This document shows positions 17,539 to 25,594 of a stretch of DNA of 64,000 nucleotides, one piece after another. The notes beneath the pieces were generated by a model. It made no database searches, was not told the DNA's origin, and saw nothing but the letters and a program-made list of their open reading frames with translations. Location: the NCBI RefSeq assembly GCF_900129315.1, contig NZ_FQUS01000001.1, positions 124,001-188,000 of the forward strand, given 5' to 3'. The position numbers and the translations under genes were made by a program. How positions within the stretch are numbered: the stretch's first letter is position 1; each line of letters begins with the position of its first letter. The stretch comes from Fodinibius roseus (GTDB lineage: Bacteria > Bacteroidota > Rhodothermia > Balneolales > Balneolaceae).

Positions 17539-18262
17539 GGAGATTGGGGAAAAACCGATTCTATGGCATATCATGAAAATTTATTCCCATTACGGGGTCA
17601 ATGAATTTGTCATTTGTTGCGGCTATAAAGGATATATGATCAAAGAATATTTTTCAGATTATTTTCTGCACCGCTCGGATATAACCTTTGATCTAAAGCA
17701 TAATGAGATGAACATTCATCAAAATGACGTAGAGCCCTGGAAAGTTACCTTGATTGATACGGGAAACGGGACAATGACGGGGGGACGCTTAAAGCGCGTA
17801 AAAGACTATGTGGGAGACGATACGTTTTGTCTTACTTATGGTGACGGAGTAAGCAATATCAATATAGCTAATCTGATTGAATTTCACCGGGCCCACAATA
17901 CGCTGGCCACTCTTACGGCGGTACAGCCTGAGGGTCGTTTTGGTACTTTTAAGCTGGGATATGAGGAACACAGAATCAGTTCCTTTAAGGAAAAGCCCCG
18001 GGAAGACAACGCATGGATAAATGGAGGCTTTTTCGTGTTGGAACCAGAGGTTTTTGACTACATCGAGGGAGATGATACTGTCTGGGAACGGGAGCCTATG
18101 GAACAACTGGCCAACAATGGAGAACTGGGAGCTTTTAAACATCATTCATTTTGGCATCCGATGGATACGCTGCGCGATAAAAATCATCTGGAGGATTTAT
18201 GGAAAGCTGATGATTGCCCCTGGCGCATCTGGGAAGACCAATCAATACACGCAAAAGTCTAA
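17462..18262 (+). CDS. rfbF: Glucose-1-phosphate cytidylyltransferase
   Basis: 266 residues, the standard length. The nucleotide-binding loop is [13 protein letters not shown] (6-18) with [22 protein letters not shown] following, a signature of RfbF. Other family marks are [31 protein letters not shown] and the [13 protein letters not shown] ending. It makes CDP-glucose from CTP and glucose-1-phosphate in the cytosol, normally the first step to CDP-3,6-dideoxyhexoses. The expected partner, CDP-glucose 4,6-dehydratase (RfbG), is not in the window, which is odd. The next gene starts 11 bp downstream. Confidence 0.95.
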   Translation: MKAVILAGGYGTRLSEETSVRPKPMVEIGEKPILWHIMKIYSHYGVNEFVICCGYKGYMIKEYFSDYFLHRSDITFDLKHNEMNIHQNDVEPWKVTLIDTGNGTMTGGRLKRVKDYVGDDTFCLTYGDGVSNINIANLIEFHRAHNTLATLTAVQPEGRFGTFKLGYEEHRISSFKEKPREDNAWINGGFFVLEPEVFDYIEGDDTVWEREPMEQLANNGELGAFKHHSFWHPMDTLRDKNHLEDLWKADDCPWRIWEDQSIHAKV

Positions 18263-18273
18263 TAACAACAACT

Positions 18274-19485
18274 ATGAAAAATTTTATAATTATCGGGGGA
18301 GGAATCGTCGGTCTGGCCACGGCATACGCCATTAAAAAGGCAAGTCCGGAATCGTCTATTCTTATTCTTGAAAAAGAAAAGGAAGCGGCGTCTCATCAGA
18401 CCGGAAGAAACAGCGGGGTGATTCACTCCGGGGTATACTATAAGCCCGGAAGCAAGAAAGCAGAACTGACCACCCGGGGCTGCAAGAGAATGATGAGGTT
18501 CTGCAGGGAATTCGATATTTCCTATGAGCAGTGCGGCAAGGTTATCGTTGCTACCGACCAACGGGAGTTATCCTATTTGGATACTCTGGCTGAAAGAGGG
18601 ATAGAGAACGGCCTGAATATCCGAAAGATATCGAAAGAAGAGCTCAAGGAACTGGAACCGCATGTAAACGGCATCGCGGCGTTACATGTACCCGAAGCGG
18701 GGATCGTAAGCTATAAAAAAGTGGCTGAGGCCCTGGTGGAAGAATTGACACGGCTCGGTGTGGAAATTATCTTTAATCAAGAGGTTGTTTCTATTAACAC
18801 GGATATCAGGCAGTGTTACATTGGCACCCGGAATTCAAATTTTGAGAGTGATTATGTGATAAACTGCGGGGGACTGCACAGTGATACGCTTGCCTCGGAA
18901 GCAGGAGTTGAGATCGAGCACCGTATCGTCCCGTTCAGAGGAGAATACTATGAACTCACGGAAGAGCGGCGCCATCTGGTAAAGAATCTTATCTATCCGG
19001 TACCGAATCCTTCTTTTCCCTTTTTGGGGGTCCACTTTACCCGGATGATAGACGGAAGCATTCATGCGGGTCCCAATGCGGTGCTCAGCCTCAAAAGAGA
19101 GGGCTATTCTAAATTTTCATTCGACGCTGCGGACGCCTGGCAGTCATTAAGCTACCCGGGCCTGTGGAAACTTGCCGGACAGCATTGGAAGGAAGGATTC
19201 AGGGAGCTGTACCGGTCATTTTCAAAGGAAGAATTCGTTAAAAGCCTTCAGAAGTTGATCCCCGAAGTTCGTGCGGAAGATCTGGTTCCCTCACCTGCCG
19301 GCGTGAGGGCCCAGGCGTTGAACCCGGACGGCAGCCTGGTGGATGATTTCCTGATAAAGTATAAGGGCAGAAGTATTCATGTCTGCAACGCTCCCTCACC
19401 GGCAGCTACGGCTTCACTTGAGATCGGCGACAGGATAGCTGGATATGTCATGGAGCATAAATCGACAAAAATATTGAGTGCATAA
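18274..19485 (+). CDS. lhgO: L-2-hydroxyglutarate oxidase/dehydrogenase-like FAD enzyme (LhgO family)
   Basis: 403 residues from the ATG at 18274; the longer frame overlapping rfbF is rejected because this start places IIIGGGIVGLATA right at the N-terminus. The DAO-fold marks are the GGGIVG dinucleotide loop (7-12), the glutamate-ended strand ILEKEKEAASHQTGRNSGVIHSG (family signature split here as HQTGRNSGV and IHSGVYYKPGS) and SPAGVRAQA near the C-terminus, all as in LhgO/YgaF. The known reaction is oxidation of L-2-hydroxyglutarate to 2-oxoglutarate. Its place between rfbF and rfbC suggests it may oxidise a related 2-hydroxy acid used by this locus; that is inference. Confidence 0.85.
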   Translation: MKNFIIIGGGIVGLATAYAIKKASPESSILILEKEKEAASHQTGRNSGVIHSGVYYKPGSKKAELTTRGCKRMMRFCREFDISYEQCGKVIVATDQRELSYLDTLAERGIENGLNIRKISKEELKELEPHVNGIAALHVPEAGIVSYKKVAEALVEELTRLGVEIIFNQEVVSINTDIRQCYIGTRNSNFESDYVINCGGLHSDTLASEAGVEIEHRIVPFRGEYYELTEERRHLVKNLIYPVPNPSFPFLGVHFTRMIDGSIHAGPNAVLSLKREGYSKFSFDAADAWQSLSYPGLWKLAGQHWKEGFRELYRSFSKEEFVKSLQKLIPEVRAEDLVPSPAGVRAQALNPDGSLVDDFLIKYKGRSIHVCNAPSPAATASLEIGDRIAGYVMEHKSTKILSA

Positions 19486-19561
19486 TGCATAGTAAAGAGA
19501 GCTATGTGTTCATTCAGTGGAGATGAAATCTTAAAAACAATCTATACAGAATAAAAAGACT

Positions 19562-20104
19562 ATGATTTTTAAAGAAACGGAATTAAACGACGCCTATATT
19601 ATCGATCTGGATAAGCTGGAGGACAAAAGGGGATTTTTTGCACGATCCTATTGTGTCAATGAGTTTAAGGAAATTGGAATTGATTTTCCGGTGGTCCAGG
19701 CGAATGTCTCCTACAACCGGTATAAGCGTACCCTGCGAGGTATGCATTACCAGCAGGAACCCCACGGTGAAGCAAAGCTGGTACGTTGTACCCAAGGCGC
19801 GATATTTGATGCCATCATAGATGTACGAGCGGATTCCTCCACATATATGCAATGGATGGGCGTTGAACTCAGCGAGCAAAATTATCGCATGCTGTACGTT
19901 CCCGAGGGATTTGCCCATGGATTTATTACGCTGGAGAATAAGACCGAAGTCACCTACCAGGTTTCTGAATTTTATACCCCGGGCGCCGAAAAAGGGATCC
20001 GATGGAATGATTCTGCCTTCAATATTAACTGGCCTGTTGAGCCCAGAATACTGTCAGAAAAGGATAAATCCTGGTCCGATTATAAGAAACTGGTAAATAA
20101 ATAA
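19562..20104 (+). CDS. rfbC: dTDP-4-dehydrorhamnose 3,5-epimerase-like enzyme
   Basis: 180 residues, full length for RmlC/RfbC. The cupin core is clear: TLRGMHYQ (57-64) with the catalytic His62, KLVRCTQGAIFDAIIDVR (72-89) with the catalytic-dyad Asp, and YVPEGFAHGF plus TYQVSEFY, where the Tyr acts as acid. It would epimerise C3 and/or C5 of a 4-keto-6-deoxy nucleotide sugar. No rmlA, rmlB or rmlD is beside it, so the real substrate may be a CDP- or other NDP-4-keto sugar made in this cluster. Follows the FAD oxidase gene by 76 bp. Confidence 0.92.
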   Translation: MIFKETELNDAYIIDLDKLEDKRGFFARSYCVNEFKEIGIDFPVVQANVSYNRYKRTLRGMHYQQEPHGEAKLVRCTQGAIFDAIIDVRADSSTYMQWMGVELSEQNYRMLYVPEGFAHGFITLENKTEVTYQVSEFYTPGAEKGIRWNDSAFNINWPVEPRILSEKDKSWSDYKKLVNK

Positions 20105-20139
20105 GTAACTATAAATGTTGGCAGAAGAGGAGATTTTCC

Positions 20140-21453
20140 ATGATTATTGTAGATAAAGCATTAGAAAAACTTGAAAAGGAGGGCAATCCCATCCGGGTCG
20201 CAATGGTTGGAGCCGGTTTTATGGGCAAAGGAATAGCTTTGCAATTCCAAACAGCCGCAAAGGGAATGCAGTTGGTGGCAATCTCGAACCGGACGCTGGA
20301 CAAAGCAGTTACGGCCTACGAAGAGTCAGGGGTAGAGGATGGAAATATAGCTGAGGTCCATTCCCAGAAAGAAATGGACAATGCCATCCGGGAAAGCAAA
20401 TCCTGTGTAACGACGGATCCCATGCTGTTGTGTCATTCCGATGAAATTGATGTGATTATTGAGGTGACCGGGGCTGTTCAATTTAGTGCGGAAGTGGTAC
20501 TGGCCGCGATCCGTAATAAAAAAGACGTAGTGTTGATGAATGCGGAGCTGGATGGTACGGTGGGACCGCTGCTGAAAGTGTATGCGGATCAAAACGGTGT
20601 GACGATTACCAATGCAGACGGAGACCAGCCCGGCGTGATCATGAATCTCTATCGCTTTGTAAAGGGCATTGGAGTGAAGCCGGTATTGTGTGGAAATATC
20701 AAGGGGTTACAGGATGAGTACCGTAATCCCACCACTCAGGAAGGATTTGCCAAAAAATGGGGCCAAAAGCCTTCCATGGTCACTTCCTTTGCGGATGGAA
20801 GCAAGATCTCTTTCGAGCAGGCGATAGTAGCGAATGCTACCGGCATGAAAGTGGGCAAAAGAGGGATGCATGGTCCGACGGTAGAGACCGGAACTCCCCT
20901 GGAGGAAGCAATTACGGAGTATCCCGATGAGCTTCTGAATACCGAAGAAGGTGTCGTGGACTACGTTGTGGGGGCTTCACCCGGCCCCGGCGTTTTCGTT
21001 ATCGGGACGCATGACCATCCGCAGCAGCAACATTACCTGCACTTGTACAAACTCGGAAAAGGTCCCTATTACTGTTTTTACACGCCCTATCATTTATGCC
21101 ATTTTGAGGTCCCGAATACGGTGGCCCGGGCTTTTTTATTTGATGATGCCACCATAGCCCCTTCAGGAGCTCCCACCGTCGAGGTCGTTACCATAGCCAA
21201 GAAAGATTTGAAAGCCGGCGAGGAGATTGACGGTATCGGTCACTATATGACCTATGGGGTGTGTGAGAATGCGGAAACGGCACACTTGGAAAGGTTACTG
21301 CCCCTGGGCGTTGCGGAGGGATGTGTCTTGAAGAGAGATGTCAAAAAAGATGAAGCACTGACGTACGACGACGTGCAGGTTCCGGAGGGAAGATTGATCG
21401 ACGAGCTTCGCAGGGAGCAAAAAGAACATTTTGGTGTGCCCCACACTGTTTAG
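20140..21453 (+). CDS. COG4091-type homoserine dehydrogenase-like oxidoreductase with C-terminal SAF domain
   Basis: 437 residues. An N-terminal Rossmann fold has VAMVGAGFMGKGIALQ (about 20-35), followed by VDVIIEVTG-type and MNAELDGTVGP segments as in homoserine-dehydrogenase-like proteins. The C-terminal quarter (from about residue 345, KKDLKAGEEIDGIG then GVAEGCVLKRDVKKDE) resembles a SAF/antifreeze-like domain of the sort found in sialic acid synthases and UxaA-type enzymes. The genuine aspartate pathway partners are absent. In this cluster it may reduce or oxidise a keto group of a sugar or of the acid processed by the FAD oxidase. A good AGGAG precedes the ATG. Confidence 0.75.
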   Translation: MIIVDKALEKLEKEGNPIRVAMVGAGFMGKGIALQFQTAAKGMQLVAISNRTLDKAVTAYEESGVEDGNIAEVHSQKEMDNAIRESKSCVTTDPMLLCHSDEIDVIIEVTGAVQFSAEVVLAAIRNKKDVVLMNAELDGTVGPLLKVYADQNGVTITNADGDQPGVIMNLYRFVKGIGVKPVLCGNIKGLQDEYRNPTTQEGFAKKWGQKPSMVTSFADGSKISFEQAIVANATGMKVGKRGMHGPTVETGTPLEEAITEYPDELLNTEEGVVDYVVGASPGPGVFVIGTHDHPQQQHYLHLYKLGKGPYYCFYTPYHLCHFEVPNTVARAFLFDDATIAPSGAPTVEVVTIAKKDLKAGEEIDGIGHYMTYGVCENAETAHLERLLPLGVAEGCVLKRDVKKDEALTYDDVQVPEGRLIDELRREQKEHFGVPHTV

Positions 21454-21468
21454 TCAGGCTCAGGCACA

Positions 21469-21496
21469 ATAGCCCCTGCAAAATAGCCCCTGCAAA
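21469..21496. repeat. Perfect 14-bp tandem duplication
   Basis: ATAGCCCCTGCAAA occurs twice head to tail in the gap before the NRPS gene. It is short and could be a simple slippage product or a paired regulator site; nothing else supports either view. Confidence 0.7.
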
Positions 21497-21653
21497 GGTT
21501 GACAGAGGGAGAGGAGAGAAGTAGGGAGGAATAATTGCCTTGTCCCGCTGCTTATCCGGGATTTATGACCGGATGCAAAAAAATAGATGGAGATAACTTG
21601 AATGGACAGCCGGGGATATGCCCGGGAAAATCACTAATCATGGGGAAGAAAGA

Positions 21654-24446
21654 ATGGAAAAAATATTACATCATAACAATTCTGTAGCTGGTTCTTACAC
21701 GGCAGTCAATACCGTTACAGAATGGCTTAATAAGGGGTTTGATCGTTACAAGAACTCTACGGCACTATATTTTGAGGGGGAGAGCCTGAGTTATGAGGAG
21801 TTGGATCAACAATCTAACAGAATAGCTGACTATCTTGCCAATCAGGGCATTGACAAAGGAGACCGTGTCGGCATATGCCTCGAGCGTTCAGCGGAGATGA
21901 TTGCAAGTATCCTGGGCATACTTAAATCGGGCGCTGCCTATGTGCCCCTGGATCCGAATTATCCGGTGGACCGGCTGGAGATCATGAGAGAAGACGCCCG
22001 TCTAAGCCTCTTAATGACTCATGAAAAATATGCCGATCGGTTTGAAACAAATACCGGGCAGGTGATTTTCTGGGAGGACATAGAGGAGGAATTAAGTCAC
22101 TTTTCCGCTTCTTCGCCTGCGGTTGATATTAATGGAGAGGATATAGCCTACGTGATCTTTACCTCGGGCTCAACCGGTCGTCCCAAAGGCATTGCCATGC
22201 CTCACCGGGCCTTATCCAACCTGATAGAATGGCAACTGGAAAGGGATTATTTTAAAGAGGAGGCCAGGGTAATACAATACTCAAGTATTAGTTTCGACGT
22301 ATCATTCCAGGAGATCGCCACAACGTTGTCCTCCGGTGGAACACTTTTTTTAATAGAAGACGAGAAGCGGCGCGACCCGCGTACGTTATTAAAGACGCTA
22401 AACTATTTTGAAATTGAGCGCCTTTTTATCCCGTTTGTGGCCCTGCGAAGCCTGGTTGAGGCGGCCATGTATAACGACAGGCTACCCGGTTCTCTAACGG
22501 AAGTCATTACCGCCGGTGAGCAGCTGAGGGTGGATGATGATTTGAGAAAATTCTTTTCGAGCCTTCCCGACTCCGTGCTTGAGAATCAATACGGTCCCTC
22601 TGAGACGCATGTTGTTTCAGCCTATTTGCTGGATGAAGATCCGTTCTCCTGGCCGGACCTTCCTCCGATAGGCACTGCTATAAAGAATAATAGTATTTAT
22701 ATTTTGGATGAGCATATGGAGATCGTTGAGGAGGGGGAGACGGGGGAACTGTATCTTGCGGGGCAAAATATCGCCCACGGCTATCTCGGAAGGGAGGAGT
22801 TAACTAAGAAATCTTTTGTCAAGTGTCCGCCAAATATACCGGGCTATGAAATATTGTACAAAACCGGGGACCTGGGGAAATATAATGACGAAGGTGAGAT
22901 CGAATTTTTAGGCCGTGCCGACCATCAGATCAAGATTCGCGGGTACCGGGTCGAACCGGGTGAAATAAATACCGTAGGAGCTACACACCCGGGAATCGCC
23001 CACTGTATTACCCACAGCGTTAATCACGGGAGTAATACCCAACTGGTAACGTACTATGTCTGCAAAAGGGAGGGAGAAGTCAGTGAAGAAGAATTCAAAG
23101 CCTATTTGAGTGAGTCGCTGCCGGGATATATGGTTCCCGCTTTTGTTTTGGAGCTGGAAAGCATACCCTATACTCCAAGCGGAAAAGTTAATTTTAAAGC
23201 GCTGCCCAGGCCGGCAAACCAAGTGACTGGGTCAGGGTCCGAAGAAAAGGGCGAACCTACCTACCAAACAGAAACCGAGGCGCGCCTCGCTGACATATGG
23301 AGTAAATTACTGGGATTTGAAAACATCCCCCGCACTGCAAATTTCTTTGATCTCGGAGGAGATTCCCTTAATGCCTTTACTCTTTTTATAAAAATTGAAG
23401 AACGGTTCGATATCTATTTGCCACTTTCCGTTCTAACACAAGCACCGACCATAGCAGAACTGTCCGAAATTATTGACGGTGACGGAAGTAATGAAAATTC
23501 AGACATTAACAGGTTCAGATCTCTCCAGCTGATCCAGCGCGGAAGTGTGGAAACACCTCCGCTTTTTATGGTCCATGGAGGGGCCGGAAATGTGTTAATG
23601 TTTAAAGATCTGGCCAAAGGCCTTCCCCCGGATCAACCGGTTTTTGCCTTTCAGTGGTCGGGCTGGGATGGGTATAAGGGAGAGGAGGATATCGTAGAAA
23701 TGGCAAAATTCTATAAGAAAGAGCTCCGGGAAGCCTGGCCGCAAGGACCCTATCGGCTGGGGGGACACTGTATCGGGGGCATTATAGCCATCGAAATTGC
23801 TAACCTGCTTAAAGCCGAAGGGGCTGAAGTACTGGATCCGATCTTGGTTTCTGACTCGCCTAATTTGTACTCAGAACACTATCATACTGATGAGCCTGAG
23901 GCATCGGAAGGATATAATGAGGTTTTTCAACAGGTTTCCGACAGTCTGAAGGCTGAGATACCGGTGAATAAAGGGGCCTCTCAAGAGGAGCATACATCCC
24001 GGAAGAAAAGCGGTAAACAGGAAAACTATTCTGTCAGGCGATTTCCCGTATTAGCTAAATACCTGCCTTTCTATCATAAACTGGGGGGGATATTACTCAG
24101 AGCCGAAGAAACAATGCAATGGTGGAAGATCACTATCCTGAAACAGCTTTCAATAAAGATTCCTTTGAAGGACCGGCATCGCTACAGCACCGTTTCACAG
24201 CTTACAGCGATTAAGAAGCATGAGAAAACCATGTATGAGGGAGATATTCTCTATTTGAAATCGGAAGTCATGCATGGTCGAAAAATGGGGCTCCGGGGAT
24301 GGTGGGACGATATCTTTTTTGGATTCAGGGAGCTATGCACCGGACAATTTGATGGCTATGTAATTGGTGGAGCCCACAACGATGTGTTAAAAGAAGACCG
24401 ATCCCACCGGATTATCAGGGAGAAAATATTTGCGGCAGATGAGTGA
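21654..24446 (+). CDS. Single-module nonribosomal peptide synthetase, A-PCP-TE, with Cys-type thioesterase
   Basis: 930 residues from the ATG at 21654, chosen because GGGGAAG lies at good spacing; an in-frame ATG at 21618 would add 12 residues. The adenylation domain shows FTSGSTGRPKG (about 168-178), FDVSFQEI, NQYGPSETH (about 311-319), GRADHQIKIRGYRVEPGEI (about 419-437) and PSGKVNFKAL. The carrier domain has LGGDSL with the phosphopantetheine Ser (about 571). The thioesterase has GGHCIGG, with Cys706 in place of the usual nucleophile Ser, and a likely catalytic His in GGAHNDVL (about 905). There is no condensation domain, so it should activate one amino or hydroxy acid and release or transfer it from the carrier. 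It overlaps the next gene by 8 bp. Confidence 0.88.
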   Translation: MEKILHHNNSVAGSYTAVNTVTEWLNKGFDRYKNSTALYFEGESLSYEELDQQSNRIADYLANQGIDKGDRVGICLERSAEMIASILGILKSGAAYVPLDPNYPVDRLEIMREDARLSLLMTHEKYADRFETNTGQVIFWEDIEEELSHFSASSPAVDINGEDIAYVIFTSGSTGRPKGIAMPHRALSNLIEWQLERDYFKEEARVIQYSSISFDVSFQEIATTLSSGGTLFLIEDEKRRDPRTLLKTLNYFEIERLFIPFVALRSLVEAAMYNDRLPGSLTEVITAGEQLRVDDDLRKFFSSLPDSVLENQYGPSETHVVSAYLLDEDPFSWPDLPPIGTAIKNNSIYILDEHMEIVEEGETGELYLAGQNIAHGYLGREELTKKSFVKCPPNIPGYEILYKTGDLGKYNDEGEIEFLGRADHQIKIRGYRVEPGEINTVGATHPGIAHCITHSVNHGSNTQLVTYYVCKREGEVSEEEFKAYLSESLPGYMVPAFVLELESIPYTPSGKVNFKALPRPANQVTGSGSEEKGEPTYQTETEARLADIWSKLLGFENIPRTANFFDLGGDSLNAFTLFIKIEERFDIYLPLSVLTQAPTIAELSEIIDGDGSNENSDINRFRSLQLIQRGSVETPPLFMVHGGAGNVLMFKDLAKGLPPDQPVFAFQWSGWDGYKGEEDIVEMAKFYKKELREAWPQGPYRLGGHCIGGIIAIEIANLLKAEGAEVLDPILVSDSPNLYSEHYHTDEPEASEGYNEVFQQVSDSLKAEIPVNKGASQEEHTSRKKSGKQENYSVRRFPVLAKYLPFYHKLGGILLRAEETMQWWKITILKQLSIKIPLKDRHRYSTVSQLTAIKKHEKTMYEGDILYLKSEVMHGRKMGLRGWWDDIFFGFRELCTGQFDGYVIGGAHNDVLKEDRSHRIIREKIFAADE

Positions 24447-25242
24447 TTCCGGGGAGATCGTCGGGGTAATACCGGCAGCAGGATATGCAAGAAGAATCTC
24501 GCCGCTGCCATGCAGCAAGGAGATCTATCCCATAGTACAACCGGATGGCAGCTGCAGGGCAGCGGCTTCTTATCTGATGGAAAACCTGAGGAAAGCATCG
24601 GTTGAGAGGGCTTTCATGATTCTCAGAGAGGGAAAATGGGACATTCCGTCTTATTTCAGCGAGGAACCGAAGACCGGATTGGATCTGGCCTATGTGGTAA
24701 CGGAAGCCACCGGAGGGGTCCCGCAGACTATTAATAAGGCCTATCCCTTTATAAAAGAGGACAAGGTGTTGTTTGGGTTTCCCGATATCATCCTGCGGCC
24801 CTCAAGTGCTTACGTTTCGCTGCTTGGAAAGCAGGCTGAAACGGGGGCCGACCTGGTTTTGGGGATATTCAAAGCCAGAGATCCCCGGAAAATGGATATG
24901 GTCGATTTCAACGATAAAGGAGCGATTGAAGATATCGTTATTAAGCCGGAAAAGACCAGCTTGATGTATACCTGGATCATCGCAGCGTGGACGCCGGTTT
25001 TTACCGGTTTTTTGCGTGACTTTATCATCAAGAGCAGCAGTGAGGGGTTTTCGGGAGATGAAACGAGCGAAAATAAAGGGGAATTATATATAGGAGATGT
25101 TTTCAGAGAGGCCATCCAATCGGGGATAAAAGCCAGTTCTGTGAGATTTGAAGGGGGAGCATATCTTGATATTGGGACCCCCTCGGAATTAAAAAAAGCG
25201 GGTAATGTCGACTGGACAGGAAGGTTTAATGCAATCGTGTAA
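24439..25242 (+). CDS. RmlA-like sugar nucleotidyltransferase
   Basis: 267 residues from the ATG at 24439, which overlaps the NRPS stop by 8 bp; a TTG three codons earlier is possible. The start VIPAAGYARRISPLPCSKEIYPI is the glycyl-rich NTP loop of the nucleotidyltransferase fold, with Ala-Ala-Gly-Tyr-Ala-Arg-Arg in place of the common AGGxGTR. Later segments KVLFGFPDIILRP (metal-site strand) and GAYLDIGTPSEL are family-like. It probably activates a sugar-1-phosphate or a related phosphorylated compound. Translational coupling to the NRPS suggests both act on one product. The nucleotide and sugar are not predictable from the sequence. Confidence 0.8.
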   Translation: MSDSGEIVGVIPAAGYARRISPLPCSKEIYPIVQPDGSCRAAASYLMENLRKASVERAFMILREGKWDIPSYFSEEPKTGLDLAYVVTEATGGVPQTINKAYPFIKEDKVLFGFPDIILRPSSAYVSLLGKQAETGADLVLGIFKARDPRKMDMVDFNDKGAIEDIVIKPEKTSLMYTWIIAAWTPVFTGFLRDFIIKSSSEGFSGDETSENKGELYIGDVFREAIQSGIKASSVRFEGGAYLDIGTPSELKKAGNVDWTGRFNAIV

Positions 25243-25594
25243 TCTTACAAACGGGGGAGTAAGAATTACCCAATTTACATTTCGATTGGATTTACAGGAA
25301 GGCGTATAATAAGGATTATTGGCCAAAAAAGGCCTTAACGGCCCATATGGGACTGTTTTCCCGGTTCAAATATTCTTGGCACGTTATTTGAAATAAGTAA
25401 TAGCGGCGCGGGTACGACAGCCGTTGCCGTATGCTTAAATGATTAGATAGAAGGCTTGGAACAGCAAGTAGGATCAGGGCCAACTAACCGCATGAATATG
25501 TGAATAGGTTTTGCCCACTGCCAAGTAGCCTTCATACATAATGGTGCTTAAAGTTATTACTTGAGCCAGAATTAAACAATTTCTTAATATCCAT
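25243..25594. other. Intergenic region upstream of the epimerase gene
   Basis: This 352-bp gap contains a small inverted repeat GGCC-AAAAAA-GGCC (25321-25334) with another GGCC soon after, and the sigma-54-like box at 25376. No gene or strong terminator was found. Confidence 0.45.
25376..25393 (+). promoter_or_regulatory. Sigma-54-like -24/-12 promoter
   Basis: TTGGCACGTTATTTGAAA matches TTGGCACG-N4-TTG with GG-N10-G spacing and is the best -24 half of the five boxes in the window. A start near 25402 would give a leader of about 193 nt for the epimerase gene. Confidence 0.55.
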
